Of a stretch of 47,555 nt of DNA, positions 15,037-23,505 are shown piece by piece. This DNA comes from an uncultured Bacillota bacterium (lineage in GTDB: Bacteria; Bacillota; Clostridia; Peptostreptococcales; Anaerovoracaceae). The stretch lies in contig CAMNNV010000001.1 of NCBI GenBank assembly GCA_946546075.1, positions 1-47,555 of the forward strand. The letters are read 5' to 3'. Positions within the stretch are counted from its first letter, which is position 1. Each line of letters opens with the position of its first letter. Both the position numbers and the translations under genes were made by a program. The notes below the pieces were generated by a model. It was not told where the DNA came from and made no database searches. It saw only the letters and a program-made list of their open reading frames with translations.

Positions 15037-16242
15037 ATAGATAAGGAGATAAACAATAAACAAAACGAAGATTCGGGCAGGAGCACCGGCACGGCGCTGT
15101 GGAGCATCAGCTTCATACTGATCCTGATCATCACGTTCCTTGGAAATATCAACGGTAACGGGATGCATAACGGCGTTGCGCTGGTAGTAGAAAAGGAAGG
15201 CCTTCCGGCATCTCTGTCGGGGACCATCATACTGGCTTTTTCCCTTGCTGCGCTGGCTGCTCGTTTTCCTGCGGGATCCTGCACGGACCGATACGGCAGC
15301 AAGCCGGTGATCATAGCAGGGTGCATCGCTGCTGTGGCGGGGACGACTTTTGGAGCTTTCGGAGGAAGTATACTGTTCCTCTTCCCGTCGAGGATACTCA
15401 TGGGGATCGGGTTCTCCCTGATCGTGACAGCGGCGACGGCAGCCGTCGCAGACGTTATCCCTGCAAACAGGATGGGAGAAGGCATAGGATATCAGGGCCT
15501 TGCCTTTGCAGCGGCCTTTGCCTTGGGACCGATGATCGCGATCAAGGCGGCCGGGTATGGAAGATTGTTTCTGTTCCTGCTCTTCGGCCTTATGGGGATA
15601 CTCTGCATCGTTCTTACGATGCTGGTGCGGTTCAAGGCCCAAAAAGCAGAGGCCAAAGCAGCCGACAAACCGGCGCATAAGATCAGCCTCAGGGATTTCA
15701 TAGAGCCAAAGGTATTTCCGGCTGCGCTGATCACGCTTCTTCTGATGCTGGCCATGTCGTTTTACTTCTCCTTCATGTCCCTTTATGCACAGGTCAATGA
15801 CATATCCGGGATCAACCTGTTCTTCATCGCGGCAGCCGTGATGATGGTGAGCATCAGGATGAGCCTGGGAAGAGCATTCGACAGGAAACCTGCGAGACTA
15901 TTTCTGATACCGGGACTGCTTTGCGGTATGGCAGGGTTCATACTCCCGGCAGTCTTTGCGGCCACGTGGGCGCTGGTGGTATCCGGAGTCATGTACGGTA
16001 TTTTCTGCGGCATATGTCAGCCGCTGATGACTTTGGTTTGCATAAGGAATTCCGATGGCGGAAGAAATGGTGCTGCGATAGCAACTTACTATATAGGGTG
16101 TGATATCGGCGTAGCTTCCGGGTCATTCCTCTGGGGATGGGCAATCGACAGCCTTGGATTTTTTGCGGCATTCATGATGGCTGCATTCGTACTTTTTACG
16201 GATATCATACTTTCATTCTTTTTGATAAAATCACGGGGATAG
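15037..16242 (+). CDS. MFS transporter, apparently initiated at a non-standard ATA codon
   Basis: A major-facilitator permease. The first ATG in frame is at 15163, but the frame is open back to 15031. The upstream part encodes ALWSISFILILIITFLG, a clear first transmembrane helix, so initiation at 15163 would delete TM1. No ATG, GTG or TTG exists in the extension. An AGAGGTGA Shine-Dalgarno (15023-15030) sits six bases before ATA at 15037 (ATA-GAT-AAG-GAG), which would be Met-Asp-Lys-Glu if the ATA were ATG. The product would be 401 residues with about twelve helices and the loop 2-3 motif ASLAARFPAGSCTDRYGSK-like (seen as RFPAGSCTDRYGSKP). Substrate unknown. Confidence 0.75.
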   Translation: MDKEINNKQNEDSGRSTGTALWSISFILILIITFLGNINGNGMHNGVALVVEKEGLPASLSGTIILAFSLAALAARFPAGSCTDRYGSKPVIIAGCIAAVAGTTFGAFGGSILFLFPSRILMGIGFSLIVTAATAAVADVIPANRMGEGIGYQGLAFAAAFALGPMIAIKAAGYGRLFLFLLFGLMGILCIVLTMLVRFKAQKAEAKAADKPAHKISLRDFIEPKVFPAALITLLLMLAMSFYFSFMSLYAQVNDISGINLFFIAAAVMMVSIRMSLGRAFDRKPARLFLIPGLLCGMAGFILPAVFAATWALVVSGVMYGIFCGICQPLMTLVCIRNSDGGRNGAAIATYYIGCDIGVASGSFLWGWAIDSLGFFAAFMMAAFVLFTDIILSFFLIKSRG

Positions 16243-16258
16243 GAGGACAAAGGAGCAT

Positions 16259-17599
16259 ATGAGAGAAATCAAGTGTCCTAACTGCGGAGAAGTTTTTCAG
16301 GTGGATGAGACCGGATATGCGCAGATCCTGAAACAGGTGCGCGACGAGGAATTCAATAAAGAGATCGAGCGCCGTGAAGCGGAGCTCGCCAGACAGAATA
16401 AGAGCGATATCGAACTGGTCAGGATGAAAGAGCAGCAGGATGCTGCGGACAAGCTGAGCGAGAAAGAGAACAAACTCAAGGACATGGATCGTGAGATCCA
16501 GAAGCTCAGGGCGGAGAACATCAGCCAGGCCGAACGGCTCGAAAACGAGAGACTGCGGGAAGTGGAGAAACTGAAGGCAGAAAAAGACAGGGAGATCCAG
16601 GAGCTGAAGGCGAAGCTCGCTGCCGGCGAGACGGAGAAACAGCTGGCGGTCAATGAGGCTGTCATGGAGAGCGAGAAGATGCTCGCAGAACGATCCAACG
16701 AGATCACCCAGCTCAAGGGTGAACTGACCAACAAGGATAATGAGATCCGGTTGAATGAGAAGTCCCTCAAGGATAAGTATGAGGAGAAGCTCAAACTCAA
16801 AGACGAGCAGATCGAGTATTACCGGGATTTCAAGGCGCGTCAGTCCACGAAGATGATCGGAGAGAGCTTGGAGCAGCACTGCCTCGATCAGTTCAATCAG
16901 ATCAGAGCGACCGCCTTCCCGAACGCATACTTTGAGAAGGACAACGATGCCAGGACGGGAAGCAAAGGCGACTTCATTTTCCGGGAGTCTTCGGAGGACG
17001 GAACGGAGTTCATCTCCATCATGTTCGAGATGAAAAATGAAGCGGACGAGACGGCAACGAAGCACAAGAACGAAGACTTTTTCAAGGAACTGGACAAGGA
17101 CAGAAGAGAAAAAGGCTGCGAGTATGCGGTGCTGGTATCCCTTCTGGAGATCGACAGCGAGTTCTATAATACGGGCATCGTAGATGTGTCCTACCGATAC
17201 GAGAAGATGTACGTGGTAAGACCACAGTTCTTCATACAGATGATCACCCTGCTGAGGAATGCTGCCATCAACTCTCTCAAATACAGGCGGGAACTTGAGA
17301 TCGTAAGGAACCAGCAGGTGGACATCATGAACTTCGAAGAAAACATGAATCAGTTCAAAGAGGGGTTCGCGAGAAATTACAGGTTAGCAAGCGAGAAATT
17401 CCAGAAGGCCATAGAGGAGATCGATAAGACCATCGACCACCTGGAGAAGACGAAGAAGGCACTTCTGTCATCAGAGAACAATCTGAGACTCGCTAACAAT
17501 AAAGCGGAGGACTTATCCATCAAGAAACTGACTAAAAATGCACCGACTGTAAAGGAGATGTTCGACGATCTAAAAAAACAGGAGGATCATAATGAGTAA
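16259..17599 (+). CDS. DUF2130 coiled-coil protein with possible nuclease-like core
   Basis: A 446-residue member of the DUF2130 family. The N-terminus has a CPNCGE zinc-ribbon-like half motif (residues 5-10). A long charged coiled coil spans about residues 22-195. The conserved DUF2130 core spans about 195-350 with STKMIGESLEQHC, GSKGDFIFRE and ISIMFEMKNE, and a second coiled coil follows (about 375-415). The GDF...FEMK arrangement resembles the D...ExK signature of PD-(D/E)XK nucleases; this is pattern-based inference. AGGAGG precedes the ATG. The last 8 bases overlap the CoA-transferase gene. Confidence 0.82.
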   Translation: MREIKCPNCGEVFQVDETGYAQILKQVRDEEFNKEIERREAELARQNKSDIELVRMKEQQDAADKLSEKENKLKDMDREIQKLRAENISQAERLENERLREVEKLKAEKDREIQELKAKLAAGETEKQLAVNEAVMESEKMLAERSNEITQLKGELTNKDNEIRLNEKSLKDKYEEKLKLKDEQIEYYRDFKARQSTKMIGESLEQHCLDQFNQIRATAFPNAYFEKDNDARTGSKGDFIFRESSEDGTEFISIMFEMKNEADETATKHKNEDFFKELDKDRREKGCEYAVLVSLLEIDSEFYNTGIVDVSYRYEKMYVVRPQFFIQMITLLRNAAINSLKYRRELEIVRNQQVDIMNFEENMNQFKEGFARNYRLASEKFQKAIEEIDKTIDHLEKTKKALLSSENNLRLANNKAEDLSIKKLTKNAPTVKEMFDDLKKQEDHNE

Positions 17600-18890
17600 C
17601 TTTGAAGAAAGCTACAGAAAAAAGTTGATGTCAGTGGATGAGTTCCTTGCCACCATAAAGAGCGGTGACAGGATATTCGCAGGGCTCTACAACACGGAGC
17701 CAAAGGCCATCATGAAGCGGATGCATGAGATCGTGGGGCGCGTCAAAGACGTGGACCTTTGGATGACCAACGATATGGGAGATTATCCGATCATCAGTAT
17801 GGAGGGTACGGAAGGCAGCGTGAACCTGAGGTCCGGCTTCATCGGCAGAAATTTCAGGAAGGCTGCAGCCTTCAAACATATCGACTACATCCCGAACGAT
17901 CTTCACAGGACCATCGAGCTCATCAACAGCTACAGACCGCTCACGGTCTATATCGGGACAGCGGCACCAATGAACGAGGAAGGGTATCTTTCCCTGGGAC
18001 CTTCCGCGCAGCTTGAAGTGGATGCCATCAAGAGCGCCGACAGGGTGGTGCTCGAAGTCAACAAAAACAATCCTTTCACATACGGCGACACGCTCATCCA
18101 TATCGACGAGGTGACGGCTGTCGTGGAAAGCGATGAGGCGAATTACACCATGCCGGAGATCGGATACAGCAAAGAAGACGAGATCATCGGCGGATACGTT
18201 GCATCTCTCATCAAGGACGGCGACTGCATCCAGCTGGGTCTTGGCGGTACACCGACAGCCATCGGCAAAGCCCTCACGGACAAGCACGACCTGGGAGCAC
18301 ACACAGAGCTCTTCGGCGACACCATGATGGAACTTGCCAAGCTGGGCGTGCTGAACGGCAGCAAAAAGAACATCAATACGGGCAAAGTCTCCACGGCCTT
18401 CTGCTGGGGTTCCGAAGACCTCTACGATTTCATCGATCACAACGAGGATGTGGAAATAAAGACATCCTCCTACATCAATGACCCATTCGTCATCGCGCAG
18501 AACGACAACATGGTGTCCATCAATGCCGCCATCGGCGTAGATCTCACCGGCCAGATCTGCAGCGAGACGATCGGTACGAAGCAGTACAGCGGTTCCGGCG
18601 GAGCGATGGATTTCGCATACGGCGCGCTTCATTCAAAGGGCGGACGTGGCATTATCGCCCTCCATTCCTCTGCAAAAGGCGGGCAGATCTCAAAGATCAG
18701 CGCCATGCTTTCGCAGGGTTCTGCCGTTACGATCCCAAGGAGCCTCGTCGACCACGTCGTCACAGAGTACGGCATCGCAAGGCTGAGAGGAAGATCGCTC
18801 AGCGAGAGAGCGAAGGAGCTGATCGCCATAGCACACCCGAATTTCAGAGAGGAGCTTACTGCTCAGGCAAAAGAAATCGGTCTTTTATAG
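17592..18890 (+). CDS. Class I acyl-CoA:carboxylate CoA-transferase (AbfT/Cat2/butyryl-CoA:acetate type)
   Basis: A 432-residue acetyl-CoA hydrolase/transferase family enzyme. Both Rossmann-like halves are present: IKSGDRIFAG early, the catalytic glutamate Glu239 in LGAHTELFGD, and the CoA-binding IGVDLTGQICSE and QYSGSGGAMDF segments. This group swaps CoA between acetate and C4 acids such as 4-hydroxybutyrate or butyrate. Which one cannot be settled by eye, though the 4-hydroxybutyryl-CoA dehydratase at 43 kb makes 4-hydroxybutyrate or butyrate attractive. It is the last gene of the 10-kb operon, translationally coupled to the DUF2130 gene. No clear terminator follows. Confidence 0.9.
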   Translation: MSNFEESYRKKLMSVDEFLATIKSGDRIFAGLYNTEPKAIMKRMHEIVGRVKDVDLWMTNDMGDYPIISMEGTEGSVNLRSGFIGRNFRKAAAFKHIDYIPNDLHRTIELINSYRPLTVYIGTAAPMNEEGYLSLGPSAQLEVDAIKSADRVVLEVNKNNPFTYGDTLIHIDEVTAVVESDEANYTMPEIGYSKEDEIIGGYVASLIKDGDCIQLGLGGTPTAIGKALTDKHDLGAHTELFGDTMMELAKLGVLNGSKKNINTGKVSTAFCWGSEDLYDFIDHNEDVEIKTSSYINDPFVIAQNDNMVSINAAIGVDLTGQICSETIGTKQYSGSGGAMDFAYGALHSKGGRGIIALHSSAKGGQISKISAMLSQGSAVTIPRSLVDHVVTEYGIARLRGRSLSERAKELIAIAHPNFREELTAQAKEIGLL

Positions 18891-18912
18891 CAAATAAAGG
18901 CTATGGGGCAGG

Positions 18913-18941
18913 TGGACTACAGCCGTTAGTTGTGTTATCAT
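18913..18941 (+). promoter_or_regulatory. Probable asnS promoter
   Basis: TGGACT (18913-18918), 17 bases, TATCAT (18936-18941). A small hairpin GGGC-CTTGC-GCCC at about 18953-18965 lies in the predicted 5' leader. Only a moderate consensus match. Confidence 0.4.
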
Positions 18942-18993
18942 ATTGCAGTATCGGGCCTTGCGCCCAATTATATAGACATAGGAGAAACGTGAA

Positions 18994-20388
18994 ATGAGCA
19001 CAGTAGACATAAGGAGTCTCTTCAGAGAGTCCGAGAAATTCGCAGACAGCGAGATCACAGTCGAAGGATGGGTCAGGACAAACAGAGGATCCAACAAGTT
19101 CGGATTTATCGAACTCAATGACGGAACATTCTTCAAATCTGTACAGGTAGTATATGAGAAGGAATTCCTGGATAACTTCGATGAGATCTCCAAGGCACCA
19201 ATTTCAGCAGCACTCAAGGTAGTGGGAAACTTCGTCCTCACACCGGAGGCTAAGCAGCCTTTTGAGATCAAAGCATCATCCATCGAGATCCTGGCTGATT
19301 CTGAGTCAGATTACCCTCTTCAGAAGAAGAGACACAGCATGGAATTCCTGAGAGAGATCGCACACCTCAGACCAAGGAGCAACACGTTCTCAGCCGTTTT
19401 CAGAGTCAGATCTCTGGTGGCATATGCGATCCACAGATTCTTCCAGGAAAACGACTTCGTATACGTACATACACCAATCATCACTGCAAGTGATGCAGAG
19501 GGTGCCGGCGAGATGTTCCAGGTTACGACACTGGATCTCGAGAACCTCCCGAAGGGCGAGAATGGTAACGTAGATTACACCGGTGACTTCTTTGGGAAGA
19601 AGACGAGCCTTACGGTAAGCGGACAGCTGGAAGCGGAGATCTTCGCTCTGGCATTCAAGAACGTTTACACTTTCGGACCTACGTTCAGAGCTGAGAATTC
19701 CAATACAGCAAGACATGCATCCGAGTTCTGGATGATCGAGCCTGAGATGGCATTCTGTGATCTCAAGCAGGATATGGATGTGGCAGAGGCCATGATCAAG
19801 TACATCATCAACTACGTTCTGGAGAATGCTCCGGAAGAGATGGAATTCTTCAACAAGTTCATCGATAAGGGCATCCTGGACAGACTGCACAACATCGTGA
19901 ATTCCGACTTCGAAAGGATCACATACACAGAGGCAGTGGAACTTCTCCAGAAATCAGGAGCAGAGTTCCAGTATCCTGTGGAATGGGGCATCGACCTTCA
20001 GACGGAGCACGAAAGATACATTACGGAGCAGATCTTCAAGAAGCCTGTCTTCGTAACAGATTATCCGAAGGAGATCAAGGCATTCTACATGCGCCTGAAT
20101 GACGACGGCAAGACGGTAGCAGCTGCAGACCTCCTCGTACCTGGCGTGGGCGAGATCATCGGAGGAAGCCAGAGAGAAGAACGCTACGACCTCCTGAAGG
20201 AGAGGATCGAAGCAGACGGAATGGATCTTGAGAACTACTGGTGGTACATGGATCTGAGAAAGTACGGCGGCGTCAAGCATGCCGGATTCGGACTCGGATT
20301 CGAGAGGATCATCATGTACATCACCGGCATGGGCAACATCAGAGACGTCCTGCCGTTCCCGAGAACACCGAAGACAGCAGATTTCTAA
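18994..20388 (+). CDS. asnS: Asparaginyl-tRNA synthetase
   Basis: Charges tRNA-Asn with asparagine; a class IIb enzyme of 464 residues, normal length. The N-terminal OB-fold anticodon-binding domain (about 15-105) includes VEGWVRTNRGSNKFGFIELN. Motif 2 is FRAENSNTARHASEFWMIEP-like, and motif 3 is GFGLGFERIIMYITG near the C-terminus. The HTPIITASDAEGAGEMF stretch is diagnostic for AsnRS rather than AspRS. AGGAG is 12 bases before the ATG. It is followed by a terminator, so it is monocistronic. Confidence 0.97.
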   Translation: MSTVDIRSLFRESEKFADSEITVEGWVRTNRGSNKFGFIELNDGTFFKSVQVVYEKEFLDNFDEISKAPISAALKVVGNFVLTPEAKQPFEIKASSIEILADSESDYPLQKKRHSMEFLREIAHLRPRSNTFSAVFRVRSLVAYAIHRFFQENDFVYVHTPIITASDAEGAGEMFQVTTLDLENLPKGENGNVDYTGDFFGKKTSLTVSGQLEAEIFALAFKNVYTFGPTFRAENSNTARHASEFWMIEPEMAFCDLKQDMDVAEAMIKYIINYVLENAPEEMEFFNKFIDKGILDRLHNIVNSDFERITYTEAVELLQKSGAEFQYPVEWGIDLQTEHERYITEQIFKKPVFVTDYPKEIKAFYMRLNDDGKTVAAADLLVPGVGEIIGGSQREERYDLLKERIEADGMDLENYWWYMDLRKYGGVKHAGFGLGFERIIMYITGMGNIRDVLPFPRTPKTADF

Positions 20389-20394
20389 AAAACA

Positions 20395-20428
20395 GGGAGC
20401 TGATCACAGTGCGTGACGGCTCCTTTTT
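20395..20428 (+). terminator. asnS terminator
   Basis: GGAGC (20396-20400) pairs with GCTCC (20419-20423), with an inner CAC/GTG pairing, followed by five T. Confidence 0.7.
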
Positions 20429-20430
20429 AT

Positions 20431-20458
20431 TTGTATAAAAATGGATTTGAGGTATAAT
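20431..20458 (+). promoter_or_regulatory. Promoter of first secreted cysteine-rich gene
   Basis: TTGTAT (20431-20436), a 16-base spacer and TATAAT (20453-20458); AGGAGG follows at 20465-20470 before the ATG at 20476. Confidence 0.6.
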
Positions 20459-20475
20459 AAACACAGGAGGGCGGT

Positions 20476-21678
20476 ATGAAAAAGTTCTTATTGATGATCC
20501 TGTGTTTTTTAGTTGCAGCTGCCATGGCGCCGGAGGCGGGGAGCGTCTTTTTGTCGTACGCTGACGAGACGGAGGCAGCAGCGGATACTTTGGAAGCAGA
20601 GATCCAGGAAACGACGCAGGGAAGCGGCGTAGAGACAGACGTCGCTGATCTACCCCTTTCTGGCACTTCAGAAGAGAGTACGGAGGCGGAAGAAACGCAG
20701 CCCCCTCATGAGCATCAATATATCGGCAAGGTGACAAAAAAGGCTACCTGCAAGAGCAAGGGCGTCATGACGTATACCTGCTCATGCGGTGCGAAGTACA
20801 CGAAGCCGATCCCGCTTGCTGCCCATAAATACAAGAAAAAAGTGCTGAAGAAGGCAAAATGCAAGAAGGCGGGCAAGGCCAGATATAAGTGCACAGTCTG
20901 CGGCAGGAAATACACGAAGAAGATCCCTAAACTGGGGCATAAATACAAGGTCAAAACGCTCAGAAAGGCCACCTGCACCCATAAGGGAAAACTGAAATAC
21001 AAGTGCAAAAGGTGCGGGAAGAAAAAGATAAAGATGGTAAAGAAAAAGGTCCATCATCCGAAGGTGAAGGGCAAAGGATACGTATGCCGCGACTGCGGGG
21101 TGAAGATCAAGAAGCTCAGCAGCTATCAGAAGACGCTGCTTGCCAGAGACAGTGCGGTCCAATGGGCCATCAGTATCGCGGCGGACAACGATTTCCACTA
21201 TGGCGAGAGCAGCTGGTCCCATCACAACGGATGCTATTTTTGCGGGACGAACCAGAGCGAAGGAAATGCGAAGTTCCAAGACGGGGCAGAGCCGGAAGAA
21301 TGTGAGAAGACGTACTGCTGCAATCCGTTCGTAACGGCGGCATTCCGCCACGGTGCAGGGGCGAAGGAAGTGGACTGCAAGGTGAGCAGCAAACGATTCG
21401 GACTTGCAAATGACAGAAATAAAGTTGTCGAATCACCGAGCTGGAAGAAGATCAGTAAGCCGGCCAAGGTGACCAGCCTTGCGCCGGGGGATGTGCTCCT
21501 TGCGCCATCTCATGCGATGCTCTATGCCGGCGGAGGCAAGATCATACATGCAGCACGTCACGATTACGGAGTAAGGGATGACCGTTGGAATGATTCCATC
21601 ATCTATGAGAAGATCAGTGCAGGCAAATGGAATTCCGTCACGAAGATCTACCGGTACATGGGGGAAGGCAAATTCTAA
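20476..21678 (+). CDS. Secreted cysteine-repeat protein with NlpC/P60-type hydrolase domain (copy 1)
   Basis: A 400-residue exported protein. The signal peptide spans residues about 1-29, and an acidic Ser/Thr/Glu linker follows (30-77). Three tandem repeats of about 38 residues (78-193) have the pattern H.Y...(K/T)(K)A.C...G...Y.C..CG..Y....P...H and are followed by a CRDCG. The repeats are lysine-rich and probably bind zinc or the wall. The C-terminal domain (about 220-400) resembles NlpC/P60 peptidoglycan endopeptidases: catalytic Cys282 in YCCNPFV, LAPGDVLL, His346 in SHAMLYAG and a third polar His358 in IIHA. It also has an extra HHNGCYFCG site (249-257), unusual for the family. A paralogue follows directly. 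Confidence 0.8.
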   Translation: MKKFLLMILCFLVAAAMAPEAGSVFLSYADETEAAADTLEAEIQETTQGSGVETDVADLPLSGTSEESTEAEETQPPHEHQYIGKVTKKATCKSKGVMTYTCSCGAKYTKPIPLAAHKYKKKVLKKAKCKKAGKARYKCTVCGRKYTKKIPKLGHKYKVKTLRKATCTHKGKLKYKCKRCGKKKIKMVKKKVHHPKVKGKGYVCRDCGVKIKKLSSYQKTLLARDSAVQWAISIAADNDFHYGESSWSHHNGCYFCGTNQSEGNAKFQDGAEPEECEKTYCCNPFVTAAFRHGAGAKEVDCKVSSKRFGLANDRNKVVESPSWKKISKPAKVTSLAPGDVLLAPSHAMLYAGGGKIIHAARHDYGVRDDRWNDSIIYEKISAGKWNSVTKIYRYMGEGKF

Positions 21679-21714
21679 AGAAAAATGTAAATAATTACCA
21701 TACGGGGCAAAAGT

Positions 21715-21724
21715 GTGATATAAT
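21715..21724 (+). promoter_or_regulatory. Extended -10 promoter of second secreted gene
   Basis: TGATATAAT (TGn plus TATAAT at 21719-21724) stands 31 bases before the ATG at 21756. The -35 is poor, which fits an extended -10 promoter. Confidence 0.5.
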
Positions 21725-21755
21725 CCATTTGTAAGGGCGTCGGAACGGAGCACAG

Positions 21756-23096
21756 ATGAAAAAACCGACGATATTGATATTGATTCTCTGTATGGTGATG
21801 CTTGCAATTCCCGCAGACGTTTCTGCTGCGGCCAAGAAACCGGCGAATGTCTCCATAAGCCGCATAAGCACCGGCAATTCCTGCATGGAAGGGGAAGTCA
21901 CGATCACCTGGAAGAAGACTTCCTGCACAGGTTATGAGATGCAGTATGCGGATAACAGCGGATTTACGAATGCCGTGACTTCTACATTAAAAGGCAGCGG
22001 CAGTACTTCCAGGCAGATCAAGGGACTCGTCCCGGGAAAGCAGTACTGGTTCAGGACCAGGGCATATACAGAAGAAAAGAAGAAAAGAAAGAACGGGAAC
22101 TGGAGTACCGTAAAGAGCATCACAGCACATAAGCACGATGTGAAGCCGGGTGCAGTAGAGGAACCGAAATGCCAGATCCCGGGCACCCAGCAGTATGTAT
22201 GTCCCGCATGCGGGTTCAGCTACAGCGTCAGACTGGAGCCTCTCAGGCACTGTTATATCGACAAGGTGACGAAGGAGGCGGACTGCACCCACACAGGGGA
22301 AAGGTCATTTACCTGTAAATTCTGCGGTGATTCCTATACGGAAGCGATAGCGAAAAACGATACCCACAAACCGAAGAAAAAGGGGAAAAAGACGGTCTGC
22401 AGCCTTTGCGGCAAAACATTAAAGGCTGGCGGCAAGCCTGCCAAGAATCCTGGCAAACCGGCTGAGACGAGCAAAAAAGAAAGCCAGAAGGGGACGGAAG
22501 TCTCGGAAGCAGCGAGCACTGCAGGGCGTGAATCGAAGGAAGACAGGACTGTCAAGGCACGTCAGGCAGCAGTGAAATGGGCGCTCGACATCGCTTCCGA
22601 CAACAGCTTCCATTACGGCAAAAGCAAGTGGGCCCATCACCATGGTTGCTATTTTTGCGGGACGAACCAGAAGAAGGGCAGCGCCAAGAGAAGGGCCGGA
22701 GCATCGGCTTCCGAATGTGCGAAGACCTATTGCTGCAATCCATTCGTCACCGCGGCGTACTGCCACGGAGCCGGGGCGAAAGAGATCTCGTGCAGGTCTG
22801 CTTCAAAGAGGATCAATCTTGCAAACGACAGCAACCGGGCACTTCACAACAGGAAGGCCTTTGTCAGGGTATCCAAGCCAAAGAATATCACAGACCTGAA
22901 ACCGGGAGATATCCTCCTGACCCCGTCCCATGCCATGCTCTATGTGGGGGACGGCAATGTGGCTCACGCAGCGCATCACGATAATGGCAGGAAAGATTCT
23001 TACTGGAACAGTTCGATCAAGAGCGGTCCGATCAGTTCCGTTCAGTGGAAGAGGACTTCGAAGATATACAGGTATATAGGGACGGGTAAATTCTAG
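21756..23096 (+). CDS. Secreted fibronectin-III / cysteine-repeat protein with NlpC/P60-type hydrolase domain (copy 2)
   Basis: A 446-residue paralogue of the preceding protein. The signal peptide spans 1-25 (ending VSAAA). A fibronectin type III domain (about 29-122) has VTITWKK, GYEMQYA and LVPGKQYWFRTRAY. Two cysteine repeats (about 126-204) and a CSLCG follow, then a Lys/Glu-rich linker and the hydrolase domain (about 265-446). Catalytic Cys327 in YCCNPFV, His392 in SHAMLYVG, His404, and the HHHGCYFCG site (294-302) are all conserved with copy 1. The N-terminal halves differ while the C-terminal domains are alike, so duplication was followed by domain swapping. It is probably a wall-remodelling enzyme. 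Confidence 0.8.
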   Translation: MKKPTILILILCMVMLAIPADVSAAAKKPANVSISRISTGNSCMEGEVTITWKKTSCTGYEMQYADNSGFTNAVTSTLKGSGSTSRQIKGLVPGKQYWFRTRAYTEEKKKRKNGNWSTVKSITAHKHDVKPGAVEEPKCQIPGTQQYVCPACGFSYSVRLEPLRHCYIDKVTKEADCTHTGERSFTCKFCGDSYTEAIAKNDTHKPKKKGKKTVCSLCGKTLKAGGKPAKNPGKPAETSKKESQKGTEVSEAASTAGRESKEDRTVKARQAAVKWALDIASDNSFHYGKSKWAHHHGCYFCGTNQKKGSAKRRAGASASECAKTYCCNPFVTAAYCHGAGAKEISCRSASKRINLANDSNRALHNRKAFVRVSKPKNITDLKPGDILLTPSHAMLYVGDGNVAHAAHHDNGRKDSYWNSSIKSGPISSVQWKRTSKIYRYIGTGKF

Positions 23097-23109
23097 AGGA
23101 AGGTAGGAA

Positions 23110-23388
23110 ATGAGCAACAACGAAAGATTTTTTATCAACAAAGAGTGCAAGTATTTCCCATGCCATGAGGTGGAGGATCCGGAAGAATTCAATTGCAAAT
23201 TCTGTTACTGCCCTCTGTATGCGTTAGGCGATGCCTGCGGAGGGGATATGAAGTGGTTCGAATCAGGGGACAGCTTTATCAAAGACTGCAGCAGCTGCAC
23301 CGTTCCGCATCGAAGGGATTCGGCAGACTACATCGACTCGAGATTTGCAGAATTGGCAGAGCTTGCAGCGTCCAATCACCGGGACTGA
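23110..23388 (+). CDS. Cysteine-rich small domain protein (PF04071-like)
   Basis: A 92-residue protein matching the cysteine-rich small domain family: CKYFPCHE near the N-terminus, FNCKFCYCPLY in the centre, CGG and DCSSCTVPH, with eight cysteines that probably bind metal. Its cellular role is not established; in other genomes the family occurs beside corrinoid or molybdenum-related genes. It begins 13 bases after the previous stop with AGGAAGG upstream, so it may be co-transcribed with the secreted hydrolase. It has no signal peptide, so it acts inside the cell. Confidence 0.85.
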   Translation: MSNNERFFINKECKYFPCHEVEDPEEFNCKFCYCPLYALGDACGGDMKWFESGDSFIKDCSSCTVPHRRDSADYIDSRFAELAELAASNHRD

Positions 23389-23411
23389 TCATTTAAATAG
23401 TAGTTCTTGAC

Positions 23412-23440
23412 TAAAATCAGGCCTTAGAGGTCTGATTTTA
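23412..23440 (+). terminator. Terminator after cysteine-rich small protein
   Basis: AAAATCAG and CTGATTTT form a perfect outer stem with an inner CC/GG pair; the A-rich left arm and T-rich right arm act in both directions. Confidence 0.7.
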
Positions 23441-23441
23441 A

Positions 23442-23470
23442 TTGTAATGGTAAAGATGCGATGATATAAT
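23442..23470 (+). promoter_or_regulatory. Promoter of the EF-G-like gene
   Basis: TTGTAA (23442-23447), 17 bases, TATAAT (23465-23470) with a TGA extended -10. A perfect SD AGGAGGT follows before the ATG at 23506. It is one of the best promoters in the window. Confidence 0.65.
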
Positions 23471-23505
23471 GACCATATATGCGAAAAAAATAGGAGGTCT
23501 TAATA

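Noticed and set aside
17631..18632. A 333-residue antisense frame inside the CoA-transferase gene
   Set aside because: It is a codon-bias shadow: the sense frame is a clear family member, while the antisense product resembles nothing and has no SD.
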